DNA of 64,000 bases. Source: Dysidea avara (taxonomy: Eukaryota; Porifera; Demospongiae; Dictyoceratida; Dysideidae). Of this stretch, positions 1-12,945 are shown one piece after another. Position 1 is the stretch's first letter. Every line of letters begins with the position of its first letter. The translations under genes and the position numbers were made by a program. The notes beneath the pieces were generated by a model that was not told the DNA's origin, did not search any database, and saw nothing but the letters and a program-made list of their open reading frames with translations. Where the stretch lies: NCBI RefSeq assembly GCF_963678975.1, contig NC_089278.1, positions 15,419,959 through 15,483,958 of the forward strand, written 5' to 3'.

Positions 1-32
1 CCATAAAAGTGATGTCATAGTTATTAACTCAC

Positions 33-631
33 CAGATGCTCTGGACGCTGATCTCTTGAGGGTTGGGATGAGCACGTTACGCTTAGCTGGAGATGCTTGT
101 GGGTGTGTTTGCCTTGGAGATGGTCTGCATGAAACTATTAGAATCACAGTAAGAATACATGGTCAACATACGGCGGTTCATTAAAGTCTTCTTGGTCGTG
201 ATCAGGTGCTCTATTAGTACCAAACATCGGTCGTCTTGCAGGACTGTGAAAACCTTCTTCTAATTGACGCCTCTTAGCAGGACTAAACATGGCCGCCAAG
301 CTGTGTGAATAGCAAACTCACTTTAAATGAGATTGTGACAAGAACAACAACCAGACTGAGATAGCACCTCTCTAGCACACCAATATAGGAAGATAAATTT
401 AGTCTATCCAGCTAGATGATTACCACTAATAACATTTTTATGGCATATTTTAATTTTGAGGATCTGGAGCATGCCCCCTACACAGATAAAAATGACCTCT
501 TGAGTAAATTACTGTTCTATTAGAGTATTTTGTGAGTACAAATATAACATGGATCCAGCCTGCACTCCTGTACTTTACCACATATGCACCTACCCACCCA
601 CGCATGCATACACACACCCATATGCATGCAA

Positions 632-713
<82 letters not shown>

Positions 714-3700
714 CAGTACCACATGTAATCTTACTAATCAATCCAACGAGATTTTCTTGCTTTACTCTTGAACAAGTTCAACTCATCATTTAACCTATCA
801 CAACATGTTACCATAACAACCACTCCAACAGGGTGTACAGTATCACTCCATAATTATGAATGTGTTAGAATAGATTTACCATATTATTTTCTGACTGAAC
901 AAATATGGTAATGATCACATTACATGAAGTAGATATCAACCATTACCATGACTACCATCACCATGGTGGTATATGTGCCAATAGTCCCAAGGGGATCTCT
1001 CAGATCACATGATCCTCACCTCACTTGGTCCATCAGACTAAGGTACTTCTCCTTGTATTCATTTCTTTCTCGTAAGATCTTAGCTAGTTCCACTCTGGAA
1101 CAGCGTACACCCTCTGTTGTGATCTGTAATGACAATGAAAGGTATCAATGAGGCAAATGATCACAATAAGACTGGAACATAATCCTAGCATAACAGGTGC
1201 AGTGAACAATGAGTGATTAAATAGCTTTTGCATGGAAAGATGAGATAATCTAATAGAGCACAGTGACAACAATGAAATATCCTAATAGAACAACCACATA
1301 TTGACTGTAACAGCCCGTTTACACTAGCCATCTAATTCGAACTATCTCAAATCAGAGTAATTTCCAAGTCAACGTAAACGCATACCGTATCAAACCGAAC
1401 CGCTCTGAAATGGACCTGCTAGGGAATGTGGGTCTGGTTCGATCTAGTTTGTTCTACTCGCCCAGTATAAACAGTTGCAAACCTACAGTTCAATTTAGCT
1501 CTAATAACCGTAATAAGGATACGGAGAACTACAGCTAAAATGGCGACTGCAATGACAAAATGAAGCAACAGTGAAGTATTTAGGGGACGATACGGAAGGA
1601 CAGCCTCAAGAACAACAAAAGGACTCTTAAACAAACAGGTACGCATGCGAATGAATAGTTAACCAACATAATTGAGAGGTTGTTGTCAACCCTGAAAACT
1701 TAATCATGCCTACTAACTAGTCTTATGATAATAGAGCACATAAGTCCCTTAACTCCGTCAACAATCTCTACTTTGATGAAAAATATGATTGTGGGTTTAA
1801 GTTTTTTGGTAATTGGAGCGGGCTGGCCTTTGTAGTATATAAATGGGGCTAAAAAATCAATCTGGGTCGAACTGAAGTGATCTCGTCCAGAGCGACCTGT
1901 AGTGTAAACAGGCTGTAAGTTGCCATTCCTTATAGCCTACAATGCCTAGTGTGCTGTTTTCAGTTTACAGCTTGTAGGCAAGCTGCATTAAGCGGTTTCA
2001 ATGATGGCGAGCAAACACAACAAAAACAATAAAAGGAAGTTAACCATCAATATACAGCCTTTATTATATAAAATACATGGGTGTGTGGACAGACACGTAT
2101 ACATCTTTCCCAAACCAATTTCAGGAAGGTACACACTTAGTTAAACCTGTATTTGAAATTACAAGCAAAAATACTACACTATCACATGACTTAATGTGAA
2201 GAACATTGGACCCACAGAGAACACAGTCCCATGCAGTGTGCAAAAAGCACATCACCATGGATACCTCTTCATGTTTAGTCTTCTCTCTAAGGTCCTCTAA
2301 CAATCTCTGACTTTTTCTTAACTCTGACTCTAAACTCTTCACCTGTAGGACCACACCACGTTACACTATACCAATCTGTACAACACTGCTCACTTTATTG
2401 GTGAGTTGACCATTTGCCACTTCCAGTGTTTGTAGACTAGATAGTGTTATCAACTTCTCCCTAGCAACAAAACAATGTTGTACACAACTATTACAAATGC
2501 GAGACAGACAGACATACTCTCTAGCAGTTCTTAGCTGAGCTGTGAGGTCATCCACTTTATAAGTAAGTTCATTCCTGCAACAACAGTGTAACACACAGAC
2601 TGTTTTACATGTCCACTCACTTAAGACTAATTAATTCTTCATTATCAATGATGAGCTTGTCCATTCCTTAGCAACCGACCATAGTAACCAAATCTCAACA
2701 CATCATACTCACCTCTCATTGGCTCAAATCCTTCACTTCCTTGTAGTTCAGCAAATAATGACTGTTGTTCCAGCTCTTCTGCCACTTGATGTGTAACCGT
2801 GGCAATGCCACCTTGTATTATCTCTACACTATCATCATCTATTCCAACATTTTCAAGCATCTCAGAACTACGAGACTCTTCAGCAAGGTTAATTAAGTTA
2901 GGGGGAGTCAACTCTTTTGCTCCCCTGGAAACCATCTCAGGTGAGTAGACATTCCTCTCTGCTTGCATCTATGGTAACAACATAAAGCTACACAATGATA
3001 CAGTGAGGGAGTTGTCGTCACCTTTTCAGCATATGACTCTTCAAAACTATCCACCAAGCTATTCTGCGTCCTGACACGTCTCTGCTGTGGGGCAACTGGT
3101 AAAACACGTTTCTTAGCACCCCTAGGTGATGACGACATAAAGTCATGATAACCGGGATAGTTGTGTTTGTCCATCTCTGACGTATCTTCACCTTGTGACC
3201 TGCAAGAGAAATTTTCCAAATAATGATATAGATTGAATTTTATAGACCAATGAAATCTAATGAAGTTTGTCTCTTTCAGAGATAAAAACGAAGACTTGGT
3301 TGGCACAAAATCTACATTCTTATTTACAAGGTTTTACTGCAGTTAGTTTAGAGAGGTCTCACTGTCCATCTTATAGTCAATCAACTGTAGTTGAAGTAAC
3401 ATATCTAGATGGGTTTCTACTAGGGTTGAGCAATACTACCGTTTTATCGATATATCGCGATATTTTGAAAGTATCGATATCGCGATATTTTGTTATTAAC
3501 TATCGTGATACCATGCCTGTACATTACTGTCATTAAAAAGCCATTTGTTATGCTGTGCTAGGCTTAAAAATCCTTGTAAGTCATAACCTGGTTACCCCTG
3601 CAGAGAGGTGTGAACACCATAACATAACTTCAAAGCATGTGTTACAATAACTGTTACTGTAAACATAGTTGACAGTGGCTAGTTTGATGCTACTTTTGAA

Positions 3701-6700
3701 GACTTCCTGCAGGAATACTGAGGAATACACTATGTAGCACCAGCTATGATTGACATATTTGTAAGTATCGTGAAGTATTCAGTATCGTGAATAGTGGCTT
3801 TAGTATCGATCGTGATACTAAAATGGCAGTATCGCTCAGCCCTAGTTTCTACGGCTTCAGCCAAAGCCTCCTTTTAAATTTTTATGTTACTGCTGTGCTG
3901 GCAATTTCAAACAACCATATATACCACTACATTTCAGTAGTATAAATGTAATTGTACATTATAATTATTAATTAGCAACATTTTACATTTCACCTTCCAC
4001 GTTATAATCAATTGAGATACTCTAATAGAGCAGTCAAGTAAATACTCTAATAGAGCAGTCAAGTAAATACTCTAATAGAGCAACCAAAGTAACATACAAG
4101 CTATAATTTACACACCTTTGCTGTTTAGCCTGGAGCAACATGTTCATCGCTTCCATCTCATGGGCATAATGTCTAACAGACTGGATGGCGGGCAGTGAAT
4201 AAAAAGGTGGACAGACACAGCAACATACACACCTCAATATTTCTCTGCTTCAATTCTTGTTGTTCCTTCTTCATATGTTCATAACGTTCTTCTAGTCTAT
4301 CAACTAGTAACAAAACATAACCAATCAAATAGCTCAGTTTTGTGTTAACATACTCAATTCTTGCTGACTGTGCATCTTTGTGTCATTTTCTTTACAAGTC
4401 ACTTTTAGTTTTGCAAGTTCCTCACTAAGATCTTTAATCTCTTGGTCACTAGCATCCTCCACCTTCAGTGCTCGCTACAAGTAAAATAACTCATTAATAA
4501 GACCACCTCATTATAGTGACCATGCATGTCAAGTGGGTACCAAATATATGTGTACTTGATGACCTCATTAACGAGACCACCTGAGCATGTCTAGTACCAA
4601 ATATAAATAGTCATATACGAGGTGTTACTATAGCTACACTCACAAGCTATACGTTTCACCACATACACACTACCTGAACTGTGTAAAAATTTACTATATT
4701 CTAACAAATTTTCAACCCCTGAGTGGACAACACCTACATAACAGTCTAGCAATTATGATATTCCAATGTATTAATGCACAATTCAATTTCAATCCAGAAG
4801 CAGTAACAGTAGCACTTGTAAACTACGGGCCTTCTACTGCATCAGTTGCCCTAACTGAATTTTTAGGCATCATATCTAGCAACTTCGGATGATTTCATAT
4901 TTCAACCTACTGTAAAATCTTGGTAAAAGGGAGTCAATGCCTGTAGCAGCACTTAAAAACGATTGCTAGACAACTGAGCCCTTAAATGATCAAAACACGC
5001 TGCCACACCCTTAACGACTACCATGCCCCTTCATAGTGTTGTACCCATAAGAGATTTTGCCGATATTCCGATAACTGATATTGGATAATATTTTCAAACC
5101 AATAAACGTAGCCGATCCGATATAATACAACATGTCTATTTTGTAGCAATTTTTACTACTGAAGGACCACTTTAGCTTGTTTATAGTGGCAGTACTGGTA
5201 CAAAAACAGCTGACAGTGCATTGAAGCAGTAATAACAACATTATAATACAGGAAAATGCAACTCAGTACATTTGTATACATCATTTGGTGCACATGAGCA
5301 TGTATTTCTGAATAAATTCATATATCTGTATCTGCTGTTTTTTCATCTTGGTGCTGATCCGATACCAATATACAAAAAACACAGCCGATATATTGTTTTT
5401 TTCCGATAACCGATCCGATTATCGGTGCAACACTACCCCTTAATGATCTAGCTGTAATCAGCTGTGGTTTTGCAGTAAAAAAAAAACAAGACACAGCTAC
5501 CACTCCCCTTAATTTTATGTGCGGTTCACTCAAGATAAGCAGCGAGATCAAGATACTCTAATAAAGCAGTCACAGCCACACATATTATTATATAACAAAG
5601 TACCATACTAACCATACAGGGGCTGTTTGTATTCAGACTTTATTGATCACAATAATTATTGTTCACACAGCTGAGCCAGGCTATAACAAAAAGGTTGACG
5701 TACAGTACTAGTGCAAAAGAAGTAGGCTTCCAGTGATAAAAAACAACTATGGCACTATGGTACCTATTGCTAAAAGTACTATGGTAGCTATTGCAACATA
5801 GCTATGTGAGAAAATCCATACTTCGGATGCTGACATCAAAATGTAGGGATTTTCCCACACAGCTATGCCGTAATAGTTACCATCACTATATATCTTGTTT
5901 GTTGCTTTGCTACCTTTTTTATTACTGGAACCCCACTTCATTTCATAATTTTAATTGTACTAGTTTAATACTTGGACGTACATCAATTTTTAGCATTGGT
6001 TGACGGGTGCCTCAGGTGAGCAGCCTCTAAACATAGTTGGTTATGTAATGGCAACATTGGTCTACAACATTCTACCAGAGACTATGAGCACTGATAATAA
6101 TAGTTAACTGAGCACTGACAATAATAGTTAGCTGAACATTTATGACAGAGACCATGGTTATGGATTGGGAGGGCTGGACAACAAGAAACATTTATAAAAT
6201 TTCTACTAATATCGTGATATGGTACAATTAATACAAGGTGGACATGTCCTGGATGTGTTACTTGCCAGTTTCTTTTTCAAAGTTCAAATTTGAAGATGAC
6301 AATATATTTTACAAGTACCAACTATATTGTATGTTTGTGTGCTGTGAGCTATCAATAATAGCTGCATAATCAACACCCATAATCAACACCCAATCAGTTA
6401 TTCCAAAAAAAAAGAGTCCCTTACAATTACTAAAATACTGCCCACCTCTGGAGTGGATCGTATGGCATGGCCGAGTACATAAGAATCTAGGATGTACTTT
6501 GTGATACTATTCACTAACACTTCTTTTTAATGCCATATATTATCATAAGACATTTTTTGCAGGTACCAAGTCAGTAGCTCACATTAAATTATGAACCACA
6601 ATCAGTGTCATGTTAAAATATGCAGCACATGTGGGGATAGACTTGTTAAATGACAAGGAAATAGTGGGGTTCTCCAGACTTAATGTGATAAACAGAACAT

Positions 6701-9174
6701 TCCTGGTGTATCAACACAGATCTACAATGAAGCATTTTAAGGGATATAGAAAGCCAAGCCACTGATACTGTTGTTACAGAAAATGTCAGTACTGGTGATT
6801 CCATGAGTAGGAAGGAAAACCATTGTCCTTTCAACATGAACAGAATATTTGTTAGAACTGAAAGGAACAGTGATCAGTCATGCAATATTACACAGATGTA
6901 CAAGCCCAGGTAACAACAATATAACATAAACCTAGAATGTGACCTTGTGATGTACATCTGTCTTCACTCTCTTAGCTCTTAATTTACTCACTGGCTTGTT
7001 CACTTCCTCTGGGATAAATCACTTGAGAAAATGGACCAACTACTAACATCAAGTGAATACTACTATATTTATTGTGATTCATATCTGGAGCACTTGAACA
7101 ATGTCATCTCTTTCATTCTTGTTACTACTTATGGGAAAAATTGAATAGAAACAAGTGGAAATGCTCAATTAGTAAAAATCAGGCAATATGGAACTACTCT
7201 TTCCTGTGGCAGCCCTATGACATGGCTGGCATGTGTGACAGTCAAACATGGCACCTGGTGATGAAACTGATGCTTGGAAACCATTTTAGTCACATTCACA
7301 AAGAAGTATGGACATGATTCTCAGTTAGGAAAACATGAATTGAGTTGTGGTAGATGGAAGGGAGTTTTGTGAGGGTATTGGGGCTATTAACCCTTAAACC
7401 TGCATAGTCAAGAAAAATAGAAACTGAATATAATTCGAGGGCCTTATACAATGCACTGTAACTTTTGAATCATATGTCCTATGGCTACACAATTTATGTC
7501 ATTCTACTTGTGATGTAACAAGGATTAAAATGATACCAAGGGTTTTACCCTAACGCAAAATGGTAAGTCCAAAACTAGCTGTGTAAGTTACTTTTTGCTA
7601 AGGAAAAATGCAAATCCTTACATATATCTTTATAATACAATCCATAACTCAATGGGCTCCTATCAGCTTGTGACAATTTCCATTTGCTTTGCCATTAATC
7701 TATCTATCAGGCCACACATCAATCAAAACTAAACATGTGGCAAGAAACTTGAAACAAAGAAACATGAGTCGCTGTGGTTCATAACAAGTAAGCTGCAGCA
7801 GTTATAGTGTTCACTTTAACTTCTCCAAGTGAACAGACTTTTGATCAAGGTGATCAAGGTGCAGCCTATAGGTTAAACTAAACTGCTTGTAGAGTTCTCA
7901 CCAAACAAGATAGGAAATCTGGACGAGCGAAGTAGTATCACAAGTGCTCGCAAAGGGGAGGAGGGTGGTGGGATGGGCAAGAGATAAACTTCAAAATGGA
8001 GGCAGACCACGATTAAAGCCCAGACATAAGATTATAGGTCTGTGCTATCCAAAACTACATGGGCTTTTTCCTATGAAGTGAATGTTTACATGGTGGCATC
8101 ATTTCTACAAAAAGGATAAGTGAAGTAATCATTTATCAATTATCAGAAATCCAGAGCTCTTAAACAAAATTACATTGCTGCATGAAATATGATCTAAACA
8201 TCCCAGTGAGCCCCAACATTACATTGCAATTAGCGAGACCAACATGAAATGCCAAGTAGAATTGTGCATAAATTTCAAGTGGTGTTTAAGATACATACGT
8301 CTTGCACTACTCTGGGCAACACACGACATGAATCTAACAATTCACACATGGCACAAGGTACGTAATTTATTCCAGGTGAAATTCATAGTAAACGTGGCGA
8401 CAATATGGAGGATTCAAGAATTTTTCCCAAGTAAAGGTGTAGTCAAGTGTGGCCATTGTATGGTAACCTGCTAATTGGCTTGTACTAATTATTTGTTAAA
8501 TATTGTCAGAAAACTGAAGCCACAATACTACACACAGTATTTACTTTAAATACAATCAAATATTTACAAATCACAATAGTCACCTACTAACACTACACTA
8601 TAGCTAGGGTCGACCCTTTATCCAGCTACAATTCTGATGCTACTAACAGCTGTTATTCCCATTAACACAAGAGCATGTATAACATGGACACCTTGGGAAG
8701 GCCTTTAAGTGTCCTGATTGTCAGTGGCCAGGTCAGTCTGGATTTTTCAGGTGTTACTTTTCAAGTGTCCACATAACAGGTTTCCACCAACCCTTTTATT
8801 AAATTATAGCAGCATAGTTGACATAATTATGTAATTACGGGTGTGCATTAAATAGAATCATTAGTCTTCACCTCTTCAGTTTCTCGCCTCAACTGTTTCT
8901 CTCGTTCATATTGTGTTACTAGCTGTACATTCTCTTCGCTCAGTTCCTCCAAGGCGGCTAAGTGATCACGATTATCATTCAACGCTGAATCCCAGCTCTC
9001 CAACACGTTAACTATCAGTGGCGCTAAACTGGATATCGAGTCAGCTCCAAACTGTCCAACTACTTTCTGAAATTCCTCATAGATGGCTTGTGCTAGGGCT
9101 GATACTCGTTCGGACACCAACGAAGTGTCCTCTTCGCCCACTCCAGAGGTAAAATCAACACTCTCAGTTGACAT
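33..9174 (-). CDS. JIP3/JIP4-type JNK-interacting, motor-adaptor scaffold, N-terminal part (runs off left edge)
   Basis: Exons, each with GT-AG sites and consistent phase: 9174-8872, 4474-4354, 4303-4233, 4180-4116, 3199-3022, 2968-2713, 2666-2621, 2574-2518, 2460-2394, 2342-2265, 1123-1020, 300-172, 124-33; about 522 residues are visible. Exon 1 matches the RH1 domain of MAPK8IP3/SPAG9 (SERVSALAQAIYEEFQ, then PLIVNVLESWDSAL and TQYEREKQLRRETEE). The next exons form the long coiled coil (RLEERYEHMKKEQQELKQR against human RLEERESEMKKEYNALHQR). The segment between RH1 and RLEER has the same length as in human. The exon at 1123-1020 is the RH2 region (SRVELAKILRERNEYKEK against TRVEMARVLMERNQYKER). 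Family role: links kinesin-1, dynein and JNK-pathway kinases on vesicles, in the cytoplasm. The C-terminal WD40-like part lies outside the window. The start is the first Met before RH1. The promoter and most of exon 1 are duplicated at 20.4-20.9 kb. Individual splice sites are predictions. Confidence 0.9.
635..708 (+). repeat. (AC)n microsatellite
   Basis: A near-pure CA dinucleotide run lies in the JIP-type intron between the exons at 1123-1020 and 300-172. The long CV and TH open frames read across it are simple-sequence artefacts. Confidence 0.97.
1311..1915. mobile_element. PIF/Harbinger-like MITE (605 bp, TAA target duplication)
   Basis: The ends are inverted: CAGCCCGTTTACACTA on the left and TAGTGTAAACAGGCTG on the right, flanked by TAA at 1308-1310 and 1916-1918. 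A 3-bp TWA duplication is typical of PIF/Harbinger transposons. No transposase frame is present, so it is non-autonomous. It lies in a JIP-type intron. Confidence 0.75.
3421..3844. mobile_element. hAT-like MITE (424 bp, 8-bp target duplication)
   Basis: Starts TAGGGTTGAGCAATACTACC and ends in the near-complement GGCAGTATCGCTCAGCCCTA. It is flanked by a perfect 8-bp duplication GTTTCTAC at 3413-3420 and 3845-3852, the hAT hallmark. The interior is rich in ATCGATAT/GCGATAT steps and has no coding capacity. It lies in a JIP-type intron. Confidence 0.85.
4021..4095 (+). repeat. Three tandem 25-bp copies of a ctctaatagag motif
   Basis: The unit TCTAATAGAGCAGTCAAGTA plus AATAC is repeated at 4021, 4046 and 4071, the last diverging after the core. 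The core CTCTA-A-TAGAG is a perfect palindrome around one A. Single copies are scattered through introns in this window (see findings). Confidence 0.9.
4475..8871 (-). other. Intron 1 of the JIP-type gene
   Basis: This 4.4-kb stretch separates RH1 exon 1 from the coiled-coil exons. It holds the hAT-like MITE at 5034-5435. A segment near 8690-8790 resembles the short ACAGTGAAACC-type repeat better preserved at 10877-11042. No other gene was recognised; the open frames here are short and lack domain signatures or coherent splice sites. Confidence 0.7.
5034..5435. mobile_element. hAT-like MITE (about 400 bp)
   Basis: Left end TAGTGTTGTACCCATAAGAG, right end ATTATCGGTGCAACACTA (inverted), with near-perfect 8-bp flanks CCCCTTCA at 5026-5033 and CCCCTTAA at 5436-5443. 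A related copy, split by another element, lies at about 56904-58301. It has no coding capacity. Confidence 0.8.
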
Positions 9175-9621
9175 TGTTATTCTACACTATTGTAACCTCC
9201 TACTAGCTATCACCGTCTGTGTCTCCTTGAGATATCAGCCATTACACACCTTAACTATCCCCGTACTTCAGTGAAATCTATAAAATTTTACTGAAATATA
9301 TTTGTATTTATTTTGACACTTATAATTTATATTTGATAAGCGCCATGGTGGCTTGCATTACATATAAATTCATTTCACAATTATAGACACAATATATTAA
9401 GTGATCTGGTTACCGTATAATTATATATACAATCACACAGTGATCTTTGTTAGTAAAGTCTGCAACAACTTGATGTGTGCTTTAATCCTCTGTAAACATA
9501 CAGACAGTGTGTTACAGGTTATTAATAACAAGAGCATAACTATAATATATGGTAGAGTAAGAAAATCAAGCATCTCAGATATTAATATGTTGCCCTAAAG
9601 GATGCTTAACATTCCAGCTGT

Positions 9622-10095
9622 CAGTGTTGGGCAAGTTACTTTGAAAAAGTAACTAGTTACATATTACTTGCAACTGAACTATTTAGTTACAGTTAAATAT
9701 TTACCCATAAAATAAAGTAACAATAATAACACTACATCTTTGTGCCCACAGCCTTAAGCTGTCACGTGTGAAACCACACGTGACATGATTGCGTTGTTGG
9801 ACAATGTGCAAATAGTAAGAAGCTGGTGAATAAGCTTCATTCAGTAGGCTTTGTTACTTCGTTCTGGTTAGGCATTACTCAGAGGATAACTAACGAGATT
9901 AGTAACTTTCGTTACTTGTAGTAATAATATTACGTAGTATTAGACTCGTTACAGTAACTATATTACTTAGGTAACGCGTTACATTTGTAAGTAAAATAAA
10001 TTGAGATTTATTACCCGTTTTTATAGCGTATTTTGTTATAATACTTAGTTACCACAAAAGGAATAATATTACATAACGCGTTACTCCCAACACTA
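9622..10095. mobile_element. hAT-like MITE inserted only in unit A
   Basis: Ends CAGTGTTGGGCAAGTTACTT and GTTACTCCCAACACTA, flanked by the perfect 8-bp duplication CCAGCTGT at 9614-9621 and 10096-10103. Unit B keeps an uninterrupted site at 21083-21090, so the insertion followed the duplication or was removed precisely from B. A relative lies at about 29920-30345. It lands at the position of the candidate last FAM13 exon. Confidence 0.9.
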
Positions 10096-10146
10096 CCAGC
10101 TGTAATGACCCAACAGACAAGAGAGCAAGTGAAAGGTAGTAACTAG

Positions 10147-10317
<171 letters not shown>

Positions 10318-10876
10318 CGTCATTTGTAATGCTGTTCCAGAGTAAGTTCATAAGGAAATGTAATTTATGATTTTAGTTTACCACTTTTCAACCACATTGC
10401 TACCTAGTATATGCCACAGACTATTAAGATCCCCTACTCACCTTATAAGCAGTATAATGTTGTTGTAATGGTTGTCTATCCTCTTTCTCCATCACTGCCC
10501 TGCATACCACATCTAACAGGTACCTGTACTAGCTACTGAATCACCTGCCATGTTCCTGTAGGAAGTCTTCCTCATACTTGTGGATTAACTGTTTCAAGTT
10601 GTGCTTCTCTGCTAAAGCATTGTCCAATTTCTCCTTAACTTGTTCACTGCAATATTACATAAAGCAAATGGTCACTAGTAGCTCTCTATGCTGGCTTCCC
10701 CATAGGAACACACACACACTCACGTACACACTCACGTACACACACACGCACACGCACACACACACAAATTTCAAATATTTCACTTTGAACATCTGTCATT
10801 GTAGAATCCAATTGGTTACGGAAAGACAACTACATGCACTGAACACAGCTGTAGAATCATGTAGTGTAAATTACAC

Positions 10877-11042
10877 TGTACAGTGAAACCTGTTAATCAG
10901 GACATTTGAAAATGAGGACACCTGTGTGATCTGAACACTTGGTAATGGTTCCAAAGTATCCCTTAGTATGTTAACTGACCTGGACACCTCAATAATCATG
11001 ACACTTTTGCATGGTTACATTAATACACAGATTTCACTGTAC
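10877..11042. mobile_element. Short inverted-repeat element (about 165 bp)
   Basis: Begins TACAGTGAAACC and ends GATTTCACTGTA, an inverted pair enclosing AT-rich, non-coding DNA. The same segment is in unit B (about 21838-22003), so it predates the duplication. A weaker relative is near 8690-8790. Confidence 0.6.
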
Positions 11043-11380
11043 ACTTTTACATGGCCATTGTACAAACTGTCATGTACTGCTTTTCAAGAAATACAACATT
11101 TACAGAAGAAAAGGGTGTTTTAGAGGGTCACCCATTCTCCACACAAGTTGTTCTAATACCATAGACAATGAGCTTTGAAAACATGGCGAAAATATGGCAG
11201 ACCAAGATAGTGAGATAATTCCACAAGTTTAACAACCAATTTGCTATTGTATATTGTTCAACACAGTAATTTTGCTACATGATGATTCCCAAAACATACA
11301 CAAAGGATTTAGTATCAATATATAGACAACCATGCATGCTATGAAATTCATGTACGTCAAAAATTTGCACATAATTGTGT

Positions 11381-11708
11381 AACTGTTTTTGGTAAGGGTA
11401 TGGAGGGAAGGGAAAGAGCTCTTGTTGCTTACAAAATTAAAGTCTAGGAATACGTAGGGATGAATTAGGCCAAATTATGGAGCCATTTGAGTTTCAAAAC
11501 TGGCTAAATTGAAAGAAAGGAAATGTTCAGCACAGGTCTTTATTCAACACCCCACAACCAAATATAGCCATCCCCAGGTTGGCCAGTGCTCCATTAAGGC
11601 CCCCAGACCACTCATACAGTTCACAACTGGGCTTGGGCAAAAGCAGCCAGCAAAAGCAGACCACTCATAAAGCCTGGCTGATTTTGACAGTGAAATTTGA
11701 TAGTGTAC
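11381..11708. repeat. Interspersed repeat family, copy 1
   Basis: About 330 bp from AACTGTTTTTGGTAAGGG to AATTTGATAGTGT. The matching unit B copy is at 22341-22657, a further copy is inside an insertion at 12514-12839, and a diverged copy in the opposite direction is in a PTEN intron (about 58440-58740, sharing TTGAATAAAGACCTGTGCTG). It looks like a retroposed, non-coding repeat. The class is unresolved. Confidence 0.7.
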
Positions 11709-12513
11709 TCATGTAGTTTTGTGTTCTTGGTGAAAATCAAACCTGTTGTCATAAGTGATAAGACTAGTTTTCAAAGATCCAGTTATTACTGATAAAGGTT
11801 GTGACCATCACTTACTAAGATTCGACAGATGACACACTCTTCCTAGTGTGAGATGGTGAGGTGGTTGTGCCACATGACACATTAGGGGGTAACTGTGACA
11901 CATCACTTGCATCCTAGTGAACCATATAACATTTCCTCTGTCCATAGTAACCAACTAACCTGTGCTGTTAGCATGGATACAGTAGTCAGGGCAAGCTCCA
12001 CCCCTCTCCGGGTGGAGCCTCTTCTACCACCCAGCAGCTTCTTCAGCTGTCTGTAGTAGTCGTAGATCGGTCGCATCATTTCCTTACCTTCTTCTGTTTC
12101 CTATAAGATAACAATAGACCAGTATACTGTGGCCACATCTGCACACTTACTGGTCGTTCATGCTCATTCTCAAATTCTATCAGAGTCTTCTGGACTGATA
12201 GCTTCTCTTCTCGTAATTGTTCCAAGCTCATGTGATCCAGACTGTCGGGTCTACCAGCCTTTCTCCTGTTATCTGCTAACAACTTCTGACACTTCTCCAG
12301 GGCTGTGTGTACATCTGTGTGTCTGACTGTGAGTCCATCTGTGTGTTTGTCTGTGTCTCCATCTTTGTGTATTTCTGCCTCTCCTATAGTGTATTATAGT
12401 AGTGTGTAAGTCTGTGTGTGTCTGACCCTGTATATTAGTGTAATGTGTCGTATATCTGACCCTGTATTGTATGTATACATCTCAGCATGCTGACACCCCC
12501 ACCCATACTTAAC

Positions 12514-12945
12514 AACTGTTTTTGGTAAGGGTATGGAGGGAAGGGAAAGAGCTCTTGTTGCTTACAAAATTAAAGTCTAGGAATACGTAGGGATGAATTA
12601 GGCCAAATTATGGAGCCATTTGAGTTTCAAAACTGGCTAAATTGAAAGAAAGGAAATGTTCAGCACAGGTCTTTATTCAACACCCCACAACCAAATATAG
12701 CCATCCCCAGGTTGGCCAGTGCTCCATTAAGGCCCCCAGACCACTCATACAGTTCACCACTGGGCTTGGGCAAAAGCAGCCAGCAAAAGCAGACCACTCA
12801 TAAAGCCTGGCTGATTTTGACAGTGAAATTTGATAGTGTCACCTTTAACAATGTGAGATAAAAATCTCACATTGGCCACAATGTAGTGTAGGGTAACACT
12901 CAGTACATTGTGGCCAAGCTGAGCGGCTGAAATTTGATACAGCCT
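12514..12945. other. Patchwork templated insertion specific to unit A
   Basis: Unit B (about 23460) has no counterpart. The insert holds a near-identical copy of 11381-11708, then two short hairpins (GTGAGATAAAAATCTCAC; TTGGCCACAATGTA paired with TACATTGTGGCCAA), then about 50 bp matching the FAM13 repeat exon near 13866-13915. It sits in the intron between the coiled-coil exons. Confidence 0.8.
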
